Positions 21,889-33,163 of a stretch of DNA of 64,000 nucleotides are shown in pieces. This stretch comes from Aphanomyces cochlioides (Eukaryota; Oomycota; Saprolegniomycetes; Saprolegniales; Verrucalvaceae): positions 744,001-808,000 of the forward strand of contig JAHQRK010000021.1 in assembly GCA_019828595.1 (NCBI GenBank), written 5' to 3'. The position numbers and the translations under genes were made by a program. Position 1 is the stretch's first letter; every line of letters starts with the position of its first letter. Under the pieces are notes generated by a model that saw only the letters and a list, made by a program, of their open reading frames with translations, was not told the origin of the DNA and searched no databases.

Positions 21889-23649
21889 CTAACCCTTGCG
21901 GGAGGCGACGGCTGGGCACTTGCCAGTCTTGGGGTCAAGCTTGCCGTTACCACCAGCAATGCGGTAGCACTTGGTGGATGGGAAGATGGCCATGATACTG
22001 GACGTCACGGAGAAGGAGAGGCAGGCAAGGAAAATAATGATCAACAAAGCACCAGCCAACTTGCTGACTTGGCCCTTGCGCTTCAACTCTTGCATGGGGC
22101 CACGTTGAGGAGGCAACAAGAAGAGCCATCCGAGGGAAGCAAGCTTGCACGAGTACGAGATGATGTACGAGTAGGTGACATCCATGCGGACTTCGTGGGT
22201 GTCTTCCGTGATATCAGCTTGGGTCAACTTAAAGTTGGAGTCGATCAACTTGTACAAGACAGACGAGAAGGGACTGGCCAAGTTGGAGACCGTCGTGACC
22301 AAACCATAAGTGGCGCCCTCGTTACCGACATCGGCGATTTCGACGGCGCAGTACGTGGCGACGATGAAACGGAGACCGGCAGGGATTTGGTCAGCCAAAC
22401 CAACACCGTTGTAGAACCATTGGTTGCGGTACACATCCCAGATCGTGATGAAGTTGATAGGAGCATCCACCAACATGACACCGATCGAACCGGCAGCAAT
22501 GCAGTAGCGCCAGTTCCAGTGGAGACCCCACTTGCCGATGACAACCATGATAGCACCAAAGATGGCACCGCCGAGGACAGACGAAAGAGCATCGTTCAAA
22601 GGAGCAACGTTGGCCCACGTGTTGTACATTGGGCTGGCTGCGGTTGTGCTGATGTTGTAGAAGACGTTGCTGATGAAGCGGAAACCGCAAATTTGCCACA
22701 TGACACGCTTTTGAAGCAGACCCCAGAACATGTCAACGTAGTCCTTGAAAGGAGTACCAGGCTTCTTAGTTTCCTTCAAGATGAAGATGGTGGACAAGAC
22801 GACAAGGATAGCAGGGATCAAGAGAATGCCGTAAGGAACGTTGGGTTTCATCGAGAAGGAGAATTCACCACCGTAGTTGGGCGAGTTCAAACCGAAACCA
22901 TAGATCACGTTGGCAACAATGATAAAGATTTGACGGACCGTGTAAATGGCGGTTTGGACACGGCCACGGATGGCAATGGGTTCACGTTGAGCGTATTCGA
23001 CGACCATGGCATCGGCAGCACAATCGGCCATGACGTACCCGAATGACACAAGAACCGACAACATGATAAACAAGGTGCCGTTGTCAGGGGCGTCAAGGTT
23101 GAAGTACACCTTGTCGGTGTCGTTGGTCTTGGAGTAGACCTTGGAGCAGGCCTTGGGGTGGCCTTCAGCCGTGGCCTTTTCAATGTTGCAGTATGGTTCG
23201 CCAAGCGAAGAGAAGGCCATGTAGGTCAAGCAGACCATGGTGATGGTCCAGCCGACCAACATCCACGACTTTCGGCGGAAACCAAAGATGGGGAAGCAGT
23301 CCGACAAGGCACCAAAGAAGACCTTGAAGGACCAGCCGAGTGTGACCAATTGCGAGTACGACGCCGTTTGGTAGCCTTCAAGCTTGAGATAGTTGTTAAA
23401 GATGGGGTATTGGAGCGATGGAATCAAACCATAGATGCAACCAATGGCGGCATATTGGGCGAACAACGCCATGGCTTCGAGGGAGAACAAGTTGAGGGCA
23501 CCGCCTTCGACCAAGGCACCGTCTTCAAGCTCACCGGGGGTCTTGACTTCGCCATATTCGGCCTTCACAGCTTCTTCCGTCGCCGATTGAATGTACGAGA
23601 CCCGTTCTTCGAGGCCGTGGCGGCCGTCCGACAATCCACCTTGGTTCAT
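21889..23649 (-). CDS. BT1-type folate-biopterin transporter (copy 1), intact
   Basis: A single-exon 586-residue protein. Members of the BT1/FBT family carry folates, pterins or related compounds across membranes; the substrate here is unknown. Seen: a hydrophilic N-terminus (KTPGELEDGALVEGG), then about 12 hydrophobic segments starting ALFAQYAAIGCIYGLIPSL. The cytoplasmic loop LSDCFPIFGFRRKSWM resembles the MFS-like signature, followed by DCAADAMVVEYAQREP, RGRVQTAIYTVRQI and GNEGATYGLVTTVSNLASPF. A C-terminal membrane hairpin ends in SRKG. The ATG at 23649 is chosen because it aligns with all paralogues and lies about 10 nt after a core-promoter motif. It is closest to copy 2 (25983). Confidence 0.93.
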   Translation of the reverse strand: MNQGGLSDGRHGLEERVSYIQSATEEAVKAEYGEVKTPGELEDGALVEGGALNLFSLEAMALFAQYAAIGCIYGLIPSLQYPIFNNYLKLEGYQTASYSQLVTLGWSFKVFFGALSDCFPIFGFRRKSWMLVGWTITMVCLTYMAFSSLGEPYCNIEKATAEGHPKACSKVYSKTNDTDKVYFNLDAPDNGTLFIMLSVLVSFGYVMADCAADAMVVEYAQREPIAIRGRVQTAIYTVRQIFIIVANVIYGFGLNSPNYGGEFSFSMKPNVPYGILLIPAILVVLSTIFILKETKKPGTPFKDYVDMFWGLLQKRVMWQICGFRFISNVFYNISTTAASPMYNTWANVAPLNDALSSVLGGAIFGAIMVVIGKWGLHWNWRYCIAAGSIGVMLVDAPINFITIWDVYRNQWFYNGVGLADQIPAGLRFIVATYCAVEIADVGNEGATYGLVTTVSNLASPFSSVLYKLIDSNFKLTQADITEDTHEVRMDVTYSYIISYSCKLASLGWLFLLPPQRGPMQELKRKGQVSKLAGALLIIIFLACLSFSVTSSIMAIFPSTKCYRIAGGNGKLDPKTGKCPAVASRKG

Positions 23650-23658
23650 CTTGCAGTG

Positions 23659-23673
23659 AAAATTGGAGAATGA
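23659..23673 (-). promoter_or_regulatory. Oomycete-type Inr/FPR core promoter of BT1 copy 1
   Basis: The minus strand reads TCATTCTCCAATTTT, ending 10 nt before the start codon. It fits the published oomycete initiator plus flanking element (consensus roughly GCTCATTYYNCAWTTT). Transcription would start at the CA, giving a very short leader. Confidence 0.65.
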
Positions 23674-25982
23674 TCACCTTGGGAGAGATCGATGGATAGG
23701 TAGCCGGCCAGATTGCCACACGCCTGAGCAATCGCACGTGTAACACGTGAACTGCGTCAGCCTGTTTCACCACGTGATTCTTGAGCCTGACACTTGCAAG
23801 AGGAGCGAATCACATTTGTCGTCTGCGCCCGGCTACGTCGTCTAATCATTCGCCACAGTTGACCAGTAGCACAAATGCCAGCACTTGAAATTTCCAAGTT
23901 GAAATTATCCCCCTCTTGTCTGTATCGCAACTCAGTGTGTGATGGGTTGTAGAGGGCCGATCTCAAGGGAACGCTAGTGACCTCTGCCGCTCGACACATG
24001 AAAGAGAGCAAGCATCTGGGGTGTCTATCACCAGTCGAGGGGAATAAACTCGCGCGGTTGAAGTGCACTTTCGCAGCGAGACAGCACGGTGGCAGCGTGG
24101 GATGATGCTCACCTTGTTTTTTCACCTTTTATGAGCAACTGTGTACGGTAGCTCATGGCCCGAACCAGACGACAGGAAAAAGTTGAACCGTGCTCTCAAT
24201 GAGACTACACGACCGACAAGAGCGGCCCCGCGCAGTCAAGTGGTGCTCACTGGACTTCGTTTCAATTCTTGAAGCAGTCCGCGAGATTTCAAGCCTTGAA
24301 ACTGAGCCGAGACCTCCAGAGATGATAGATGAGTGTTTCTCTCCATGTTCGTGTCATGATATACACATGTGGGTGGAGTGGAGTTATCAAGCCTGTTTAC
24401 TACGGCACAATCTCTGCAAGTGTGATCTCAATCCATGACGTCTTGTCCTGGTTTCTTTCGGCCAGGCAAGCTAACTAGCTACGAGACATTCGCACAGCTA
24501 CGAGACGCAAGTCTAGCCGCTAACTTTCGATTTCTCGCAAGTTTGTCGATTCAGGAACGAGCCAGATTTGTCATCCATGTCAAGCACACATGTCTACGAC
24601 CTCCTTCTATACCGTCCAGATGGCAGCATAAGTCCAAAGCCAGAGTCACATAGAGAGACTCTCTCACTCTACTTGGACTTGCTTGCTTCTAGCTTTGGAC
24701 ACATCAATCGAGCATTCGCGATTGTCCGTGCGACCGTCGTCCTTGCAATACTATTGTCATTCCCATGCATTCCTGTCGCTGTCGTCTGGCTGTGCTTGCC
24801 ACGTTGGATGTAACGTGGGATGTGAACTTCTTTAGCTCAACTTTCACCTTGTACAGCAGATGCATTGTATACTTCACGTGGCTGGTGCCTGCGCGTTTAT
24901 CTCAACGTCGAGCACGTGTGGAGAGGAACAGGATCGGCAATCCACTGAGCAACAACCGCGCCCTCGTCTCAAAACCACCAAGCTCAACAATGTTTGAAAT
25001 GACGATCTCGCAACCGATTCCATGGAATTTCGTACGCTAAAATCGACGCAACTCGACAAACCAACGAGGTTGAGTAGTGTAGCTTGCCATTCTTGGGGAT
25101 TCGATAGCACATAGGCTAGTAGAGCGTGCATTTTCGTCACGTCGAAGCGCTGTCCATGGCTGGGATTGCGACCTGATATAGTGAGTGATGTGCCATGTGC
25201 AACAGAGTGGGAGCCACTTCCCATGCTAGAAATTGTGCGCTGGGAGTTCAAGAAATCCCAAGTTGAGACCGTGACTCCCTCTCTGGCTCCCCGTCACTCC
25301 CTCAACGACGTCATCTGGTCTGAGTGACGGCAGTCAATGCACTGTGTTTCATTTTTGTATTCCCAGCAATTGCTCGGTCGAGCAGGCGGGGTTGCCTCTC
25401 ATGACTTGTCAAGGCTTCCGTCGGTCGGTTAAACCTTCAGGGCATGGGCTCCACTGATCTATCGTCTTGTCCTACTTGACATCTTGGTTGGCAAGGCTGC
25501 TGTTCGGTCGTCCAAACCCACAGAGCCGAACGTGTCATCGTGGGGGCAAGCCTATGTTCCTAGCAACGTTGCCACTTCTGGTCGTGACTTTTACCTCGCG
25601 CATCGCCTCTCGGATGCCCCCGCTGCTGCTGCTTGCTTTGAATATTGGCCTCCTCACATCACGATAACAACCCGGTCCAGTCAAGATGGAGTAACCAACA
25701 TGGATTGCCCCCAATCCGCCGATGATGACACCCTGTCAAGACGAATTGATTTTGTGAGACTAAGTCGAAGCAGCGCGTCCAAGTCCGTCGTTGATTGAGC
25801 CGAGGAGTGCCCACCTTCCGTCCGACAACTCGGAAGACTGATGTCATGTTATGTCGGATCAGTTGGACATTGCTCTTGGTATCCAAGCAGCGTGACTCGA
25901 AGGGAAACAAGGTAAGAGAACAAAATTGCATCATATTTGAACACGATTCATTAGAGCACAGGTATACACAACATAATGAAGC
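23674..25982. other. Intergenic stretch between two BT1 copies, no gene seen
   Basis: Only short overlapping frames without motifs. It contains the upstream region of BT1 copy 1 and the 3' region of copy 2. Confidence 0.5.
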
Positions 25983-27743
25983 TTAACCCTTCTTGGAAGC
26001 GACGGCAGGGCACTTGCCAGTCTTGGGATCAAGGACACCGTTACCACCGGCAACACGGTAGCACTTGGTCGATGGGAAGATCGACATGATACTGGTCGTC
26101 ACCGAGAAAGCCAAGCACGCCAAGAACATGAAAATCAACAAGGCACCGGCAAGTTTGCTCTTGCCACCCTTGCGCTTCAATTCTTGCATGGGGCCACGTT
26201 GAGGAGGCAACAAGAAGAGCCATCCGAGAGACAACAACTTGCACGAGTATGCAATGATGTACGAATAGGTGACATCCATGCGGACATCGTGGGTGTCAGA
26301 GGTAATGTCAGCTTGAGTCAACTTAAAGTTGGAGTCAACGATCTTGTAGATGACCGAAGCAAACGGACTGGCCAAGTTGGAGACCGTCGTGACCAAACCA
26401 TAAGTGGCGCCCTCGTTACCGACATCGGCGATTTCAACGGCGCAGTACGTGGCGACGATGAAACGGAGACCGGCAGGGATTTGGTCAGCCAAACCAACAC
26501 CGTTGTAGAACCATTGGTTGCGGTACACATCCCAGATCGTGATGAAGTTGATGGGAGCATCCACGCACATGACACCGATGGAACCGGCAGCAATGCAGTA
26601 ACGCCAGTTCCAGTGAAGACCCCACTTGCCAATGACAACCATGATGGTGCCGAAGATCACGCCACCAAGGACCGAAGACAAGGCATCGTTCAAAGGAGCA
26701 ACGTTGGCCCACGTGTTGTACATTGGGCTGGACGCAGTCGTGCTGATGTTGTAGAAGACGTTGCTGATGAAGCGGAAGCCGCAAATTTGCCACATGACAC
26801 GCTTTTGAAGCAGACCCCAGAACATGGTGCAGTAGTCGCGGAACGGAGTACCGGGGGTCTTGTTTTCCTTCAAGATGAAGATGGTGGACAAGACGACAAT
26901 CACAGCAGGGATCAAGCAAATGCCGTAAGGAACGTTGGGCTTCATCGAGAAAGAGAATTCACCACCGTAGTTGGGCGAGTTCAAGCCGAAGCCGTACATG
27001 ACGTTGGCGCAGCAGATGAAGATTTGACGGACCGTGTAAATGGCGGTTTGGACACGGCCACGGATGGCAATGGGTTCACGTTGAGCGTATTCGACGACCA
27101 TGGCATCGGCAGCACAATCGGCCATGACGTACCCGAATGACACAAGAACCGACAACATGATAAACAAGGTGCCGTTGTCAGGGGCGTCAAGGTTGAAGTA
27201 CACCTTGTCGGTGTCGTTGGTCTTGGAGTAGACCTTGGAGCAGGCCTTGGGGTGGCCTTCAGCCGTGGCCTTTTCAATGTTGCAGTATGGTTCACCGAGG
27301 GAAGAAAAAGCCATGACAGCAAGGCAGACCATGGTAATGGTCCAGCCGATCAACATCCACGACTTTCGGCGGAAACCAAAGATGGGGAAGCAGTCCGACA
27401 AGGCACCGAAGAAGACCTTGAAGGACCAGCCGAGCGTGACCAATTGCGAGTACGACGCCGTTTGGTAGCCTTCAAGCTTGAGATAGTTGTTGAAAATGGG
27501 ATATTGCAACGAAGGGATCAAGCCGTAGATGAAGCCAATGGCAGCGTATTGGGCGAACAACGCCATGGCTTCGAGGGAGAACAAGTTGAGGGCACCACCT
27601 TCGACCAAGGCACCGTCTTCAAGCTCACCGGGGGTCTTGACTTCACCATATTCGGCCTTCACGGCTTCTTCGCCAGTGGATTGGATGTACGAGACGCGCT
27701 CTTCAAGGCCGTGTTGGCCTTCCGACATGCCGCCCTTGTTCAT
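25983..27743 (-). CDS. BT1-type folate-biopterin transporter (copy 2), intact
   Basis: 586 residues, the same length as copies 1 and 3, and very similar to copy 1 (long identical blocks such as KVYSKTNDTDKVYFNLDAPD). The frame is open upstream to 27851, but ATG 27743 (MNKGGMSEGQHGLEERVSYI) is preferred: it aligns with the paralogues and follows the core promoter at 27757-27775. Differences from copy 1 cluster in membrane segments (for example ICCANVMYGFGL against IIVANVIYGFGL) and in the cytoplasmic loop KENKTPGTPFRDY. This suggests some divergence in substrate or regulation (inference). Confidence 0.93.
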   Translation of the reverse strand: MNKGGMSEGQHGLEERVSYIQSTGEEAVKAEYGEVKTPGELEDGALVEGGALNLFSLEAMALFAQYAAIGFIYGLIPSLQYPIFNNYLKLEGYQTASYSQLVTLGWSFKVFFGALSDCFPIFGFRRKSWMLIGWTITMVCLAVMAFSSLGEPYCNIEKATAEGHPKACSKVYSKTNDTDKVYFNLDAPDNGTLFIMLSVLVSFGYVMADCAADAMVVEYAQREPIAIRGRVQTAIYTVRQIFICCANVMYGFGLNSPNYGGEFSFSMKPNVPYGICLIPAVIVVLSTIFILKENKTPGTPFRDYCTMFWGLLQKRVMWQICGFRFISNVFYNISTTASSPMYNTWANVAPLNDALSSVLGGVIFGTIMVVIGKWGLHWNWRYCIAAGSIGVMCVDAPINFITIWDVYRNQWFYNGVGLADQIPAGLRFIVATYCAVEIADVGNEGATYGLVTTVSNLASPFASVIYKIVDSNFKLTQADITSDTHDVRMDVTYSYIIAYSCKLLSLGWLFLLPPQRGPMQELKRKGGKSKLAGALLIFMFLACLAFSVTTSIMSIFPSTKCYRVAGGNGVLDPKTGKCPAVASKKG

Positions 27744-27756
27744 GTTTTTTTCTTGT

Positions 27757-27775
27757 TGCAAGTTGGAAAATGAGC
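27757..27775 (-). promoter_or_regulatory. Oomycete-type Inr/FPR core promoter of BT1 copy 2
   Basis: The minus strand reads GCTCATTTTCCAACTTGCA, 13 nt before the start codon. It is an almost exact fit to GCTCATTYYNCAWTTT, including the leading GC. Confidence 0.7.
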
Positions 27776-29178
27776 AATCTCTTGCACTTGAAACTCGCTC
27801 GACTGTGACCAGATTTGCACCAAGCTTCTTGTATGTACCATGTGTCTTCAAAGTTCACACAACAACAAAGACTTGAATGGGTGGCAGCCTCTGAATCATC
27901 TCAATCGCTATAGCGGATTGAGCAAACAGCCCACCACATGCTTGGGGGGCAACAACAAGGCATGTCTTGCAAACTCTATGCAATCCTCTCTTTTATGTCA
28001 ACCTTGTGGTGATAGCTCTGGTGGCAATGCTCCCAGAGTGGCACGATCACGCCCCAGCTAGGTTCAGCTCCCCTCCTCTCCCGAAGTGACCCATTTCGTG
28101 GCCGTGATAGTTCAATTTTGACAAACTCGTTTGACTCGAGCCAATTTACCCCGAGACAACCTTCCCCCCGGTCAAACATTGAGCAGAGCTGCTGGCGCTG
28201 GAGGGTGCCTTGACTGTTGTCCGTTTGAAATCTTCCCCATTATGGTGGTTGTCTCGTCATATACAAGGTCGCGCCGTGACCAACAGAACCGCCTGGTCAT
28301 GATACAGTGTACCATACGAAGCTGAAATCTCCCTTCACCACGATATTTCAAGCTTCGTTTGTCGTCCTCCATGCGCTCTAGTCGTGGTGAAATGGACTAC
28401 CGAGGACGATAGCACTATCGATCGCCGTGGAAAACCTCTAGCTAGCTCAGGCCTCTTGGCAAAGGGGCTCTCGTCTTTGTCTTGAAGGTGAAAAGATTGA
28501 ACAAGGTGAAAAACATTGAATAAGGTGATTCGAGTTGCATCTGTTGAGATTACTCATTGCCCGTCTCAACATGGACACCTCCATCTCTCCAGGCGTCTTT
28601 TTCTCGCTCAAGTCTATCGATTGTACTCGATGCCATCCAAAGTGACATCGGTCTTGTTGCGCGTCCGACAAAGTCTACGGCAGACTCTTGGCGTTGCCAT
28701 TCACGGCCGTGGGCTTGGACACAACCCAAGCACCATCGACACATCCAAAACCGTGCAATCCCATGAGCACGGCCACAAAACCAATCGCCAGATGATTATG
28801 ACGGTCAGTTTCTGTGTGAGCACAGCCACAGCGTGGTAAAACCATCACCTTCGATGTAATGGTAGCTACCCAGATAGGAGGCAAATCCTCGTCTCGTTGC
28901 GAGCCTATCGTCCAAGCCACCGAGACGGCGCGATTGAGCTAACGACCGAAGTCAGAGCATAGTCTGTCGTTGTTGAGATGGAGAGAGCTCGAACGCAATG
29001 CGCATTTTGATCGGCAATACTGCCTTGAAAGGACAGCCCAGAGATGGTCAAGGTGGTCAGTCGCCGCCACATGGATCAGCTCCAGATGGATCAACAATGT
29101 TCAACCAGTGGGTAGTCTGTGCCAAGAGGAGCAAGACAGCGAGTAGGATAACAGTCATGTCGTTAGTTCAATGGCTTG
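27776..29178. other. No recognisable gene
   Basis: Short frames on both strands without motifs or consistent splice sites. It includes sequence upstream of BT1 copy 2 and the 3' flank of the TBC-domain gene. Confidence 0.5.
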
Positions 29179-30834
29179 CTACAGCTTCCACGGCGGCTTG
29201 GTGTCGGACGCGGCGGCGGCTGCGCGTTTGATCGACTTAGCTTTTTTCAGCTTGCGGACTTTTTCCAAGACGATATTGAGCGTCGCGGGGCAGAGACTGA
29301 TGCTGGCCAATGTGTCTGGCGCATCGAATGGATGTCTTGCAATTTCAAAGTACAATTCGTCAGGCAGTCGGTGTAGAAGCTACAAAGTCGCATTAGATTC
29401 CAGCAGTAGCAGCAGCTAACTTACTTGCAGCGCGACATAAATGAGAAGTTTGGACTGAAGTGGCGGTGTTTCACGCAAATTGAGCTTGTTCATGAGATGC
29501 ATATCCCTAAGGAGACAGAGCTAGCTTAGCCGACTCGAAGGCGAGACGTACGTGTGTAGAAGATCCGTGCGCATCAAGATAACATGGGCTGCCGCGAGCA
29601 GGACAACGAAATGAACACCCATGGCCAAGAGCTACAACGTTGAAAGTGTTGGCAACATAAAACAAGACGCATCGTGACTTACAAGGTCCCAAATGTGGAG
29701 AAGTTCTTGCAGTGGTGGGATGCAAGCAAAAAAGCTCAGGATGATCGGGTACGCGTACACTTTTGCCGTGATGCCCTTGGAGAGGAGGTGCTTGTAGAGT
29801 TTATAATCGAGCTGCAATAAGTTCTAGTTAGCAATCTTTCATGGTGACGACATACTGTTTGAAGACATCGGTCGACGAGGCCGCAAGCTACGTGGACGCC
29901 AGCCAACTGCGGCGCAACGTAGCGAGGGCAATGCTTGGTAACGAACGACGTAAAGCTCAAGTAGGCGTCGTCTTCGGGCATCACGTAGAGGAAAATGCCG
30001 CAGAGAATGTTCATTCCCTGGAAGTAGCGAAAGGGCTGCTCGCTATCGTCACGACCATCTTGGCATGAAGAACCCTACGTCCAACACTGAGCTGCGACTT
30101 GATGGTGACCATACATATTCCTGGAGGAAGGCATTGAGGACTCGAACGAGTGTCGCTTCGGGCACGCGTTTAGCAAAGCTTGGGTCGCCACGAAAGGTCC
30201 TAAACGTATCATTCCGTATCTCGCTGTCGCTTTTCGATGCGCCACGTGCTACTGTCCGTTTGTATTCTTGTTTTCGCTCGACGGATGCACTGTCGTCGTC
30301 GATTCCAAGCAAGACTTTCCAGACACGGCCACGTAGCGTCAGCGCATTCTCAACGCATTCTTCTTCGTCTTCGGCTGGCAAGCCAAATGCAATGACCATA
30401 CGACGAAGCTCTTTCAAGCGCTCGTAGCGACACGTCAAGAGTCGTCCCTTCTTGTCTGAACTATGATCAAGCTCGACAGCATTGAAGCAAACGTACCCAT
30501 GATAGGAAGACCACTCAGCAATGCCATATACCGACGTCGGAGCTACATGATCTTTAGACAATACCAGACATAAATTATACCAATGGATCGGACGCGCGGA
30601 GCGGTGCTTCCTCTGTCGCTGCGGCCGTAGACTCCATTTGTCCGCTTGCCGACAGGCGGTTTCAAAAAGATATGTCGGATAATATCCGGAAGAACTCATA
30701 AGGTTCACAGGGGTTGTAGGGGTTGGATGAACCGGATAATTTTTGATTGTATTATGCTTAGTCCTGTACTTATACTCCAGATTGGATAGCCATCTAGCCA
30801 TCTTTTCATTGTGTGGAGCTATTCCATGAGCCAT
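29179..30834 (-). CDS. BUB2: BUB2-like TBC-domain GTPase-activating protein
   Basis: Six exons: 30834-30115, 30035-29856, 29811-29683, 29631-29552, 29506-29425 and 29379-29179. The introns are 79, 44, 51, 45 and 45 nt, all GT-AG and in phase (463 residues from the first ATG). The TBC domain, which activates Rab-type or Tem1-type GTPases, begins with LRGRVWKVLLGI and NDTFRTFRGD, continues through YFQGMNILCGIFLYVMPE and CPRYVAPQLAGVHVACGLVD, then SKGITAKVYAYPIILSFFA and PPLQELLHIWDLLAMGVHF. This spacing matches the spindle-checkpoint protein Bub2 rather than large TBC proteins. The preceding KELRRMVIAFGLP also fits the Bub2 N-terminus. Residues 1-125 look non-conserved and carry repeat motifs, so the true start may lie nearer 30460. 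Confidence 0.8.
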
Positions 30835-30896
30835 TAATCCACGTTTAATTGAGTTAGACGATATTGCTGAGGTCCACAGTAACAGCTAAGTAAAAT

Positions 30897-31349
30897 ATGA
30901 AGGCACGGAAAACAAAATCAGACTTATTGCCAATCAGACAGTTTGGTGTTACGTATACAGCGCTATAGAGCGCGTCTGTGGCTACATACTAAGCCTTCTT
31001 GGGGCCCAAGAAGTGAAATAGTCGCTGTGTACCGACGTCCCGAAGTCGACCATCGGCGGACTTTGAAAAAATTTCATTTTTGAGATTTCTGCATTTTTGG
31101 ATTCATCTTGAGGAGATCTATCGATTGCACCAGTTTAAATCATCAAAAAGAAAGAATACGACGTTTAAACGTGATTGAAACATGTTCTAAACATATGCTT
31201 TCTCAATAACTTCAATACAATCCAAAATTCGAAGAAAGTTGTTTTTTGTGTTTTTGCGAAAATAAGATTCCAGAGTTCGAAAACTTTAAAGTCGATTATC
31301 TCAGCAATTAATTTTGCGAGGAAGTCCGATTTTGTTTTCCGTGCCTTCA
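30897..31349. mobile_element. TA-flanked MITE in the BUB2/TAF7 divergent promoter region
   Basis: A 453-bp element with inverted termini TGAAGGCACGGAAAACAAAA (continuing TC-GACTT), flanked by TA at 30895-30896 and 31350-31351, as for Tc1/mariner-type insertion. No coding capacity. It lies between the divergent BUB2-like and TAF7 genes. Confidence 0.8.
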
Positions 31350-31632
31350 TATATGAGGCGGATTAGAGTCTTTTCCGGCAAAAAAGAGCTAGGATTCATC
31401 GCCATGGTTGGTTTGGATCTGTTCCCAATCAAATGTCCCATCTACGGTACAGTACCATACAAAATAGTTGAATTACCTCTGGAAGCGTTAAATTCAAGAT
31501 GAAAACCTTTCATAGAATGCCTCAACATGACATCAAGTACGTGAACTTTTCCTTTGAGCATGATCAACATTTGTTGACCAACAAGCATGAATTCCCTCTA
31601 GTGGAACTGTGTTTTGGGATCCGATGATGACG

Positions 31633-31718
31633 TTATCCGGATACTGCTTCAATATTATCCGGATAACATAATGCTGTTCGTCCAAAGAAATTCCGGATGA
31701 TGGGGAGCAGTCCGGATA
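31633..31718 (+). promoter_or_regulatory. Cluster of CCGGAT palindromes upstream of TAF7
   Basis: Four CCGGAT motifs within 90 bp: GTTATCCGGATACTG, ATTATCCGGATAACA, AATTCCGGATGATG and GTCCGGATAAGTA. The last ends about 19 bp before the TAF7 start codon. The self-complementary ATCCGGAT core suggests a binding site for a dimeric factor. Function is inferred only from position and recurrence. Confidence 0.45.
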
Positions 31719-31736
31719 AGTATATTATCTCTCGCG

Positions 31737-33097
31737 ATGTCCTCGACCTTGATGGAACAGTACTTGGTGCGTGTGCCCAAGAAAGTGGGCGCGGAATTGC
31801 GCAAGAAGATGCAGGAAAAGGAAGTCCGTGGCGTGGATGTTGTTGCAGGCGGTATGATGTATCACCTCGCTCTCCTTTTTACGACTGTTTGGCGTAGCGG
31901 ACAACAAACATTTCAAGTTTCACATCGACGAGACGGAACTACCAGCGACACTATGTACGCACCACTCACCACCAAGAGCAAAGTATGCATTGATAATGAT
32001 GTGCCTAGGTCAATTGCCATGCATTCTCGAAACACACAAGACGTACGATGACAATTTGTTTTACAAGAGTGGTGAAATTGGCCAGGTACACCATTGTTGG
32101 GAATTGACGGCGTTTATGGAAAATATCCTTCCGTAGATTCTGCTCGTCCACGATTCTCCCGAAGAACAAATGTTGTATGAACCCATTACCGAACTGCCCA
32201 GTGGCATCACGCCCCCAACGACCAATATTGTCAAGCGAAAATACGCCAAGACGCGCAAGTACCCTGCGTTTCCACCAACGGATGTCGCCCGCGTCGAAGA
32301 CACTCTTGTTAAAATCATTGCTGGTGGCGTCATCGAGGACGTTCGTACGTATTTCCTGACCCTCGTACAGCTGGCTGACTCTGGTTTTGTGTAGAGGAGG
32401 AATTGGTGGATTTTCACGAGTGGATGGTGGACGATGCGCACCCCAATGGCATCGTCGTCCATGATGAAATGGAGCTCATTGAGAAGCATCCTGAGGTAGA
32501 GAATCTGCTGCGAACGCTTGGTTTCAAACCCAACTTAGTACTTGCATTTGACCAAAGGTCCCAACAACAACAGCCATACAACCAGCAGTGGCGCTAATGC
32601 TATCGAATCTGGCGCCAACACTGGTGGTAGCAGCGGCATGCAGTCGCTCGCTAATAGCCGTCCTGACACTGACGCCGAGGAAGAACCTGAAGAGCGGCCG
32701 ACTCCTCGACCAGCAACATCTGCCACTGCTAGCATTGACGATGGCCTTGACGCCGATTTGGATGAACTGGATCAAGACGACGACGTAAGAGCTTCCACCG
32801 AGCCACAATTCTAAGTTTGATCGCATGTAGGACCAAGGAGAAGGAGAAGGTTCACTCGAAGACAATCCAGCGTATCAGGCTCTCCAGCAACAACAAGCCG
32901 CCCATACGAAGAAACTCACAGATCTGCGCAAAGAAATCAGCAAGATGGTGGCGAATATCCAATCCATGTCGAATCCAGTGATGAAGAACCGTCTGCAGCA
33001 GCAAAAAGACGCTCTCGATGGCGAAATGGCCCAAGTCCAAGCTGCTCTCGACAGCACACTCGCGTCCATCCGTTCTATGGAAGACGGAAGACGATGA
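31737..33097 (+). CDS. TAF7: TAF7, subunit of transcription factor TFIID
   Basis: Seven exons: 31737-31851, 31898-31954, 32009-32085, 32137-32344, 32395-32520, 32558-32784 and 32831-33097. The introns are 37-54 nt, all GT-AG and phase-consistent (358 residues). The N-terminal TAFII55 domain is clear: LMEQYLVRVPKKVGAELRKK, then KHFKFHIDETELPATL, LPCILETHKTYDDNLFYKSG, IGQILLVH, and the signature SGITPPTTNIVKRKYAKTRK. An acidic/Ser-rich linker (DADLDELDQDDD) and a C-terminal coiled coil with Gln runs follow. TAF7 acts in the nucleus, in TFIID, and binds TAF1. The gene is divergent from the BUB2-like gene and has a possible polyadenylation signal at 33158. Confidence 0.9.
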
Positions 33098-33157
33098 ACA
33101 AGCTAAGAAGTGCCGTCGTCCGTCCCGTGGTGCGATTCCTTCTCTTTTATTATCATG

Positions 33158-33163
33158 AATAAA
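33158..33163 (+). terminator. AATAAA polyadenylation signal of TAF7
   Basis: AATAAA lies 61 bp after the TAF7 stop, followed by GCTGTAACC. Position fits; use is inferred. Confidence 0.4.

Noticed and set aside
21883..23046. Open 387-codon frame opposite BT1 copy 1 (and similar antisense frames opposite copies 2-4)
   Set aside because: The product is low-complexity Asp/Gly/Val/Arg-rich and follows from the codon bias of the sense strand. It has no start context or splice logic of its own, and it recurs in every paralogue for the same reason.
27744..27851. N-terminal extension of BT1 copy 2 to a 622-residue protein
   Set aside because: The extra 36 residues lie upstream of and across the core promoter and are not shared with any paralogue.
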